From: Aristolochia californica
Lineage: Eukaryota; Streptophyta; Magnoliopsida; Piperales; Aristolochiaceae
DNA: 64,000 nucleotides
Reading direction: 5' to 3'
NCBI GenBank assembly: GCA_029961685.1
Contig: JARWKL010000003.1
Location: 11,069,657 to 11,133,656, forward strand
This document shows, piece by piece, positions 56,275-64,000 of the stretch; the first letter of the stretch is position 1; each line of letters begins with the position of its first letter. Below the pieces are notes generated by a model. That model was not told the DNA's origin, ran no database searches, and was given only the letters and a program-made list of their open reading frames with translations. A program made the translations under genes and the position numbers.

Positions 56275-57500
56275 GAAGACGAACAGATTATTTGCTGAAT
56301 ATTTGCGGAGAGGCCATGATGCAAAGAGAAGGGGATTACTGAATTAGGAGGAATGAGCTCCGTGGAGACTGTTAACTTTACCTTTTTGCTCAGAGCCGAA
56401 CTGTTCTTCACCAACTGAGAAAGAATCTGCGAATCGTGATGTGGGTTTCCGCTCTTTCGCTGCATGGACACTCTTACTATTTCCGTCAACATGACGTCGG
56501 AAAGGTGTCGCGCGGGTCTCATCCCCCCGACGATGACATGGTCAGCAATCCACACGGTGTCGCTGAGCTTCCGATTCCTGATTCGGCCAAAGGCGTCTCC
56601 GATGACCAGGACATCCTTGACCATCACTAACATTACATGCTTAAAATTGCGCCGGACACGGCCGAGAAGCATCCGGTAGCATGCCCATCTCCGCAGCTGC
56701 ATTGGTACCTTGTCAAGGAATCCGGCTAGTGTGTCCTCCGGGTCCAATTCGGCCGATTCGAAACCCACCACCGATCCCCAACTCAACTCATCGCTCTCCT
56801 CCTCCCTACAGCCACCACGGCCCCAGAGCGGCTGCCCGTTTGGCTTATTCCTGAAAAGGGTGGAATTGAAAGGTGATAGCTTAGGCTGATTCCCCTGAGA
56901 CGAGGAATTGCTTGTGAGGAGTTTGGCGAAATACTCGTTTTCTTGAAGAATTATTTTTTCGAGTTGGGAAGAGAGCTGCGGGAAAACGAACACAATATCA
57001 GCTTTAGCAGTGACACCTGAACGATGAAGCGTTCTCAAGAACAAGCGCAGATAATCTGGATGAGTGTCTTCCGAGAGGTGTGCGACGAGCAATTCTGTCA
57101 TGGCGTGATTGCCTCTTCGGAACAAAGTGCCCATTCCCTGTAAAGCGAAGGAGGATCCGCTCCTGGTCCCGCCTTTGACAGTATACGGTATCTTTTGGGC
57201 AAGCCATCGTCGAGATATGTAGACGTGACGGGCTTTCGAAGAGGGAGATGGATCGGAGGCGGAGAGAGCAAAGAGGAGAAGAGTAAAGAAGAAGAGGAGC
57301 GCACAGATGAAAATAGTAGATTGAGCTCTGCTGCTAATAGTAGCAGAAGAAGAAAGAGAGTGCTTGAGTTTGCTCTGCAGGTAGCTATCAGTACTCCCGT
57401 TGCTGCCATTGTTGTCGTCGTGGAGGAAGAGAACGAGAAGCTGGCCTCCGAGTCCCCCCCAATTTTCGTTACTGGTTTTTCCTCTTGGAGACAGACCCAT
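56244..57500 (-). CDS. type II single-pass membrane protein, plant family of unknown function
   Basis: This is an uninterrupted 418-codon frame. The N-terminus (1-60) is Gly/Asn/Ser-rich with a Lys just before a single membrane span (about 61-81, IFICALLFFFTLLLFAL). The lumenal part contains FALQGMGTLFRRGNHAM (residues 118-134), LRLFLRTLHRSGV, SYGSVVGFE-like text (SWGSVVGFE), LRRWACYRMLLGRVRRNFKHVMLV and DVMLTEIVR. It ends SVYKDC. I recognise this layout from a plant family annotated DUF7780 or 'calcium ion-binding protein' in Arabidopsis; relatives are usually around 560 residues, so this copy looks shorter in the middle. No catalytic motif is evident. Location in the secretory system is inferred from topology. 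Confidence 0.75.
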   Translation of the reverse strand: MGLSPRGKTSNENWGGLGGQLLVLFLHDDNNGSNGSTDSYLQSKLKHSLSSSATISSRAQSTIFICALLFFFTLLLFALSASDPSPSSKARHVYISRRWLAQKIPYTVKGGTRSGSSFALQGMGTLFRRGNHAMTELLVAHLSEDTHPDYLRLFLRTLHRSGVTAKADIVFVFPQLSSQLEKIILQENEYFAKLLTSNSSSQGNQPKLSPFNSTLFRNKPNGQPLWGRGGCREEESDELSWGSVVGFESAELDPEDTLAGFLDKVPMQLRRWACYRMLLGRVRRNFKHVMLVMVKDVLVIGDAFGRIRNRKLSDTVWIADHVIVGGMRPARHLSDVMLTEIVRVSMQRKSGNPHHDSQILSQLVKNSSALSKKVKLTVSTELIPPNSVIPFSLHHGLSANIQQIICSSSIDRSVYKDC

Positions 57501-57529
57501 CTCCCTAAAAGCAGTGAAAATGATTAGTA

Positions 57530-58244
57530 GAAGAGGAGGAAGGAAGAAAGAAAATGGGAGTAAGAAAAAGGAGGAAAGAAAAAGGGAGTAAGAAAAAGAA
57601 GGTTTGATTCACATATAAGATTTAGAAAGATGGAAAAACTTTGGTAGGCTTTCCAGAAACTTTATCTAAGTTCTTTCTAAAATCAGGCTTTTCCTTGGGG
57701 AAAAGTACTTCCTTAGCCGACCATCACTTCAAACCTTTTTCCATATTTCAAACTCTAACCGACCATGCTCTAACAGGTTTGATGGCACATGCTCTAGCAA
57801 TGGAGAATTTCCTTTGTTGTAGCAGAAAGAACCCAAATTTGGCTTTACAGATTAAATCTATTTGTTTCTCTCATTTCTAGATGTTTTACCTGTTTTGGGT
57901 TTGGTTCCATGTGCGGTGATGGGGATAAGGAAGAAATCTGTGCTGCCCTTCTCTCTCTCATCTTTGCCTTGAATAGCTACAAATCTCTTTTGAATGCGAG
58001 TCGCTTCTGTGCAAAAACCATTAGAGGGGGAAGGTAGGATATGGAGGAAGTGTGGAGGGGGGAAGAGGGAGTTTGCGGAATAATGATTCGAATAAAACGT
58101 TCATCTTTGTACTTCATATACTAGTCAATCACTCAATCAAACTCATGTTTGCACTCTGAAATTTACGTTTTGTTCTAATGGAAGACGTAGCTTGCGAGCA
58201 AAATTGTGTATAACCATTCTCACCAATTTCTGGTTTCTGTCGAA
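57530..58244. other. upstream region of the membrane-protein gene
   Basis: 57530-57600 is a GAAAGAAAAAG-rich purine tract (T/C-rich leader on the gene strand). The rest shows no gene. Confidence 0.5.
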
Positions 58245-58553
58245 CGTAGAATATAAGAATAAAGAATAATATTATCGTGATTATTATTGATCAGGTGTAA
58301 ACTATTTATAGAATTATACAAAGAAATAGGTGATTAGGACTCTACAATTTGAGTCTATCTCTAATTCAATAACTTGTAATCTTAATTTTTATCATTATCT
58401 TTATATCTATATGTTTATCTATCATGCCCCCGCAAGATGAAGTTTCGAGAGAAGAATCCAATCTTGATCTTCTAAAAGAGGAAGCATGTTCTTAAAAGAG
58501 GTTTAGAGAGAACAATGGCACTGGTAGCAGTTGAGAAGAGCAGTAGTGGAGAA

Positions 58554-58715
58554 GAGCAACGACACAGGAGGTGGTTGGGGCGGACAGAAACGCATCGTCC
58601 GAAGGAATAGTACCGACATTGGAGGTTGCTGGGGCGGACACAATTGTACCTTCCGGTGGAAGAGCAACGACATTGGAGGCTGGTGGGACATACAAAATTG
58701 CATCGTCTAAAGGAA
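58554..58715. repeat. 54-bp tandem repeat inside the TRIM element
   Basis: Three 54-bp units and a partial fourth share ACATTGGAGG and GGGGCGGACA blocks. They keep an open frame on both strands because 54 is a multiple of three. Confidence 0.85.
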
Positions 58716-59001
58716 GGGTAACGATTAGAGCGGATGGAAAGAAAAGTTTTGCAGAGAGTTTTATTTATTAAAAAAATCACACGTGTGAATTGTACGTGCG
58801 AGTTCGCATGTTGTGCGTACGGGGCGTCAAGGGGGGAAATATAGGTATTCGGGGGGTTTGGATTTCTTTGCGGCGCTGATGGCGGCAATAGGCGGTGGTA
58901 GCGGGGCGACGATGATGGGAGAGGGATCTTAGCAGCTGCTCTGGCTGTGGTACGACGAGGCTATAGGAGTTGACAACGACGGTGACAGGCGACAGAGAAG
59001 A

Positions 59002-59020
59002 GGGGGGGGGGGGGGGGGGG
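59002..59020. repeat. G homopolymer, 19 bases
   Basis: An uninterrupted run of 19 G in the interior of the TRIM element; length may be affected by sequencing. Confidence 0.9.
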
Positions 59021-59464
59021 TATTAGGTGCGGTGGCAGCAGTGGGGTGATAATGACAAGGACGTCAGGCGAAGCGGCAACAGTGGTTGTAGGGGCAGTAA
59101 CGACGGCGAGGGTCGGCAACAGTTTTTTTTTCCAAAAATATCTCCAGCAAGATTACATGGAGATGTGAAGAGAAAAGTAACAGGTGTGGGCAGCAGCAAT
59201 GGGCTGTAGCGATGGAGGTTGCTTCTGATAAACATTTCCAGCAATGGCAGAGTAGTTATGATTAATCGATCGGGAGCTCTAATACCATGTAGAATATAAG
59301 AATGAAGAATAATATTGTTGTGATTACTATTGATCAGGTGTAAGCTATTTATAAAATTACACAGAGATTGTGGGTGATTAGAATTTGAGTCTATCTCTAA
59401 TTCAATCACTAGTTATCTTTATCTCTATCATTATCTTTATATCTATAACTATGTTTATCTATCA

Positions 59465-59849
59465 TCAAACAGAATAGAGGGATGTTAACTGAGGTTAATA
59501 CACTTTGGAGGTACATCATTCCATGTTTTCGAGTTTCAAAAGGTGGAAAGAGAGGGAAAGCAAGAGAAAATATGGTGTTGAGAAGAGGAAGACATGTTAT
59601 GACAAGGCATTGTGGAATGAAGGAAGAGGACATACACAACGACTTTAGATTAGGTCAAGACCAAAGTTTTTCCAAGCTTTCTAGCCTGTCTAGGTTTGAA
59701 AGCTTGAAGGGAAGATCATATGATTTTCCAAGTAAGAATTTATAAGGCTCTTCTAGTGCATTTTCCAAGAAACGCTGAAAATCATATCTAGTAGAAATAC
59801 GTTTCTAGGGACCATTGGTGCCTATATCTCTCCCCAGTTTGAAGGGGAG
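59465..59849. other. interior remnant with polypurine tract
   Basis: The stretch ends with GTTTGAAGGGGAG, a polypurine tract for the LTR at 59850. It has no coding content and is probably the truncated inner part of that LTR element. Confidence 0.5.
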
Positions 59850-61631
59850 TGTTGGAAGATGAACCCAAGCCCATAAAATATGGATCCACCATGATCACAC
59901 GAGCTAGTGAGACCCACCATGATCACGTGAGGTGGCATTATGAGTCTTACACAGTTTTACAGAGCCACAATTATTAGTGAAGGAGGTCTCATAGAAGAGT
60001 TTTATTTTAAATGTGTTTTAGTCATGTTAGTCTTCTATTTATATTGGGTTATTTAATTATGCTAGGACGTATCTTTAAGTGTTAGAGTTTGGGTGTAATT
60101 GGGACAAAAGTGGTTTAATTATAATTAAAATCTACTACTTTCCTCTATTTTAAATAGAAGTTTATTACTCTGATTATAATAAGTCAATAAAGTATTTATC
60201 TTTTCCATAAATTCAACAATTTTTATATCAAATTAGGTATCAATTTAAAGCTCTTTGAGTCAAGTTTCTTGAGAAACAAATTGTTTGTGTTCCGAACCAT
60301 ATTTTTGGAGATATTGATATTAGAAGTACTGAAGGTAAGATATCAAAAGTGTAAAAGGGATGTTCTGCCAAAAATCTCTCTATTTTCCTATTTTATCTCT
60401 TACTATATCTCCTTGCATTGACGTGAATTGAGTTTCCTTCTCCTCAAATCTGATTTTTTTGCCAAATTTCTCTTCTAATCAGAGAGTTTTGGTCAGACTT
60501 AATCACTCCCTGATGTGCTCATTTAAGGTATGCAATATCTTGCTTTAATGTTGTTCTCAAGTTTTGCTTTTTTGTTTCTTGGTTGTGTATCTTCAGCATA
60601 ATTAACTCCGAAAAATTGTGGTCACCAGAAAAAGTTATACTTGGTCAAATTTATTAAGTTCTACCATTAAAATCCCCCTTAGTTTTATTTTTTTTTAAAA
60701 GTCACTTTTGAAGAATGAGTGTTGCATAATCCCCTCCTTCTAGTTAAAGTTGTTTTCATCTAGTATTTCTTCAATTTATCATCTTGTGTTTTCATAACTT
60801 CAGAGCAATGCCTAGATCCACTACCTAAAAAATATAGGAGTGTGCTCAACATCCAACTTGAGTCATGTCTTTAGTTCTTCACCCAAAAGGTGATTTGTGT
60901 TTGAGTTATCGTTGAAAAGTGAGTATTCTATTTGTTAAGCCCTAAAGTTGGCAGTTTTTTTACCTTTAATATTTAGTGAAGTTTGTTTCTAACTATGACC
61001 ATTTTGACTGATGTATGGAGATTTATTGTATGGCTAAGAGTGATTTTTTTCTCCCACATTATGTTTTGTCCATGTTGGGTCTCTATGTCCTTTTTATCCC
61101 TAGCTTGAGGGTGAGAAGTAGAAGAAGAAATACAAGAAAGAGGTATTTTATTCCACATATTATGGTAATTTTTATGTGGCCACAATATTCAAGAAAGGGG
61201 CAGCACAAAAGATGAAGCTATTGCATATATGAAGAATTTTATTTTGCAAAAGAAAATTGAAGACCAAATTTTTTTCTCATTACAAGTTGAAGTTATAAAC
61301 TTCAACTTGAGGGGGGTGTTGAAGAGCAGGTATGGAACAGTTTCACATGACTCTCACAACAAGAAGTCTTACAGAGCCAAAATTATTATGGTAGAGTTTT
61401 ACAAGAGTCTCACAAGAGGAGGTCTCACAAAAGAGTCTCAATTAAAGGTGTTTTAGTTTATGTTCAATTGTTTTAGGGACTTATCTTTTAGTGTTTAACT
61501 TTGGGTGTAACTGGGATAAGGGTAGTTTAATTGTAATTGGATTCTATTTGTTTCCTCTATTATAAATAGAGGATTATGTACTCAAATTACAACAAGTTAG
61601 TGAAACCTTTCTCTTTTCTAGAAATTCAACA
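59850..61631 (+). mobile_element. mosaic of non-coding LTR elements (family A/B)
   Basis: An LTR at 59850-60218 starts TGTTGGAAGATG like the family B LTR and ends TTCAACA. No primer-binding site follows it. The next 1.1 kb matches the interior of family A (compare 6780-7330), then a TTGAGGGGGG tract and a family A LTR at 61317-61631 (TGTTGAAGAGCAGG ... TTCAACA). The 5' half of the family A element has therefore been replaced. Confidence 0.75.
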
Positions 61632-61999
61632 GGTCCTTTACATCCAAATTTAGTTATATAGTGACCGCCTTAAAAGATTCTCTACATGTTCAGGAATAGA
61701 GACCCTTTGAATAAATCAAAGCCAATAATTGGGTTAGTGTTTCATAGTCAATTCACTTAGTGGGACGCTAGAATTAAATGATACTAACAATTCATGGAAG
61801 AAGGGCAAGTAGTCTTATGGTGAAACATGAAATAGAAGTGGCAATTAAGTAAAATTTCTACTCATGTAAAAGCATTTTTTCCTACAAATTTTTGTATCAA
61901 GTTTCAATTATTATAACATAGAAACATAAAGAAAAGTTGTGTGTGGAAGAAATTTGTCCCTCCTTTCTTTTCCTTCCACGCATTTTTTTTCTAACAGAT

Positions 62000-62563
62000 A
62001 AGAGTTGAGACGACTCAGTTGATCAAGCTATGGAGGCTCATGATTTTTGAGGGAGAAGCGAAGAGCCGCTTCAATGTGTTTTTGTGTTTTCTAATCATGA
62101 ATGGATAATTTTTCTGTCAAAATAATAATAATTAATAAACAGTAAAACATGACGGGCATTGGTCTCCATAGCTTTTGCTATCAGGATTGTGGTTTTGTTC
62201 AAAATCTCACATGGTATCAAAGCATATCGATCTTCTGCATCTGCCATCCTCCAAAAATAATTTCTAGGCCTTTGACTCTCCACCCGTCTCTCCCTCTATG
62301 GAATGCCACCAACAATTCAAGTTGAACCACTGACAGTGACCACCAACTGCCCTTTACCTTTCCTACGCAAACCAAAAATTCCCTTTCCTTCTCCCCATCA
62401 CTTTCTTCTTCTGCATCTCCACTATCTGTTACCTTCTTCCTAATCCTCTCCCATTGTACCAACCTTCGTCAACATCATCCATTTCCAGACACTCAATTCA
62501 TCTTCCAGTTGTGGCAACGTCGCTCCTATCTGGAACCCTTCTAGAAATTCTTGTTGCTTAACG
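62000..62563 (+). mobile_element. LTR end, primer-binding site and interior of another LTR element
   Basis: TGGTATCAAAGCAT at 62212 follows AATCTCACA, which marks an LTR end at 62211. The start of that LTR was not found. The interior shows no gag or pol; it is C- and A-rich and runs on beyond the solo LTR at 62564-63060. Confidence 0.5.
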
Positions 62564-63060
62564 TGTTAGTAATTAGACGTCCTAATTTCAAACTAATGAG
62601 AACAATAATAATAATTGTGAAAGAAAAGAAAAACAAGCACGAGAACAAACAAGATGTATACAAGTTCGCCTCAAGGTGAGACTACGTCCTATCTTCTGCT
62701 GCTATAATAATCCACTATGAAGATGAAATAGTTTACAAGAGAGATCGCACACACTTGCAAGTGTTATTTTTTCTCTAACCTCTCTCGGGCTGCAACTCCA
62801 ACTCGAACTCCTTCTCTATAATAATAAAACCCTAATAGCAACGCCCCTCAATTATAAAGAGAAAATCAGGGTAACTGTGACACAAGAGTAAAATTCTCAA
62901 ACTGCCCTTAATGAAACAACGACCAAGCAAGGGCTCCGCTCCCACAACCCTGAGAGTGGGGCTTCCTACCCGACTTTCAACCCCCACGGTGACCTTATCA
63001 CAAAGGTTAATCCGTGTATCGACTCAGCGTAGGGCATTGATTAAGCTCCACAACTTAACA
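62564..63060. repeat. solo LTR of the 50.7-53.9 kb copia family
   Basis: It starts TGTTAGTAATTAGA and ends CCACAACTTAACA, matching 53553-53932 over most of its length, with an extra segment of about 115 bp near the end. Flanks TAACG and TAACC match at four of five positions. Solo LTRs form by recombination between the two LTRs. Confidence 0.85.
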
Positions 63061-63613
63061 TAACCTACCTCATCTCCGACAAAATCGTCGTCTCAAATGT
63101 TGTTGTCATCCATTGGAATCACTGCCAAAGTCGTCTATCTGTTACCAATCCACTAATGAAGTCGTCCACCAAAGCATCTTGCCCATGTCAAAGCCTTTTT
63201 TGCATACTTTTGTTGTTTCCTTCCTTCATTACTATGAAGATTGTTGTCACCGTCAATGCTGCCAAGATCACCGTCTCCGTCATCGCCTCTATCAGCCAGA
63301 GCTTCCACCCTTCAATCGGATCTTCCATCGTTGATTTCAGCCGAAATTGCTCCACCCCAATGTTTCCACCCACAGGAACCTCCATCGACGCCGATGGGCT
63401 GCCTTTTTAGCACTTGTGCAAACTCACACGTGCGAATTTTGCGCATGCCATGAAACAAAACTCACTATCAGCAACTGCATGCGCACTGTATCTCAATTTT
63501 AGCATACTGCAAATCTCTCCCCAAATTTAAGCCTCTCTCTTTTGACTCAAATTCGGCCTTATCGAGTATGATCTCCTTGGGGACATTTATGGCTCCAAAC
63601 ACTAGCCACAAAA
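63061..63613. other. interior of LTR element, no gene
   Basis: The sequence continues the C-rich interior interrupted by the solo LTR. It shares a CACACGTG word with the TRIM element at about 58777. Open frames on both strands (for example 63113-63334 and 63188-63385) mirror each other and lack domains. Confidence 0.45.
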
Positions 63614-63965
63614 ACCCTTGAAACACGTCTCTTCACCATACGATGTGCTCTCTCCGATTCCGCCTGCCCTAAGCCGCTTCTAGTGTTGCGTCTCTTCCCG
63701 TCCTTTTGTTTCCAAGAACCCTCAAAACACTAACTTTTTGCCGAATGATGCATTCTCTCCAATTTCGTCCACCCGAGCCACTATTAGTGATGCATCTCTT
63801 CATGTCATTTTGCTTCCATGAACCCTTGAAACACATCTCTTTGCCGGACAATGCACTCTCTTCGATTTCATTCGCCCTAGCCGCTACCGGTGCCACATAT
63901 CTTCTTGTCATTTTACTTTCAAGAACCCTCTAAACACATCTATTTGTCGGCCCATGGTGTAATTA
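63614..63965. repeat. 104-bp tandem repeat
   Basis: Units start at 63614, 63718, 63822 and 63925 and share ACCCTTGAAACAC, TCTCTCCGATTTC and TTGTCATTTTGCTT-like words, diverged by roughly a quarter. The last unit is partial. Confidence 0.85.
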
Positions 63966-64000
63966 TTTTCTCATGTAAAGCTTAACGTTTCAGATTGTAA

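Larger units (their letters stand above)
58245..59464 (-). mobile_element. TRIM-type LTR element, 1.2 kb
   Basis: LTRs are 58245-58424 and 59288-59464 (180 and 177 bp). On the minus strand the 5' LTR ends TCTACA and is followed by a primer site TGGTATTAGAGCT (complement of plus-strand 59275-59287). The polypurine tract is a GCGGGGGCA word beside 58424. Flanking words TCGAA and TCAAA agree at four of five positions, a decayed target duplication. The interior (about 860 bp) has no gag or pol. Confidence 0.85.

Overview
This is nuclear DNA from a flowering plant. The support is TTTAGGG telomere-type repeats, a plant bHLH gene with a GT-AG intron, Ty1/copia elements primed by initiator tRNA-Met (TGGTATCAGAGC), and an integrated plant pararetrovirus (Caulimoviridae). 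Most of the 64 kb is layered, decayed LTR retrotransposons. Host genes are few and sit in GC-richer islands at about 0.3-0.8, 3.6-4.2, 42-45.2 and 56.2-57.5 kb. The species cannot be read from the sequence.

Layout. 0-4.3 kb: two paralogous 83-codon genes facing each other (537-788 plus, 3621-3872 minus), separated by a copia integrase relic. 4.7-6 kb: purine-rich and TTAATTA-rich low-complexity DNA. 6-15 kb: broken copia RT, integrase and gag fragments with one non-coding LTR element inserted. 15.2-25.1 kb: a decayed minus-strand copia element holding two nested insertions, a non-coding LTR element (16786-19348) and an almost complete copia (19601-24795). 25.5-29.2 kb: another non-coding LTR element and LTR fragments.

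29.5-42 kb is the most unusual part: a 12.2-kb endogenous caulimovirid block between two 117-bp direct copies of host sequence. It has a short plus-strand copy (movement and capsid regions, with stops), 2.1 kb of a 19-bp satellite, four telomere-type repeats, and then a 7.4-kb minus-strand copy. The minus copy is a circularly permuted virus unit: RNase H, a viroplasmin/transactivator ORF, an intergenic region with a promoter TATA box and tandem repeats, a tRNA-Met primer-binding site, then a long ORF for movement protein (part), capsid, protease and reverse transcriptase (part). It combines a badnavirus-type second cysteine motif with a caulimovirus-type transactivator ORF.

42-45.2 kb: host island with a two-exon bHLH transcription factor gene (minus), an unrecognised coding-like exon and a short secreted-peptide ORF. 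47.6-54.5 kb: minus-strand copia relics, including one element (50655-53932) with a perfect 5-bp target duplication, inserted in the LTR of another. 56.2-57.5 kb: an intact 418-codon gene for a single-pass membrane protein. 58.2-64 kb: a 1.2-kb TRIM element, a mosaic of non-coding LTR elements, a solo LTR and a 104-bp tandem repeat.

The transposon genes are broken; no autonomous element looks intact. The coding regions most likely to be functional are the two 83-codon genes, the bHLH gene and the membrane-protein gene. The viral minus-strand ORFs are open but their set is incomplete.
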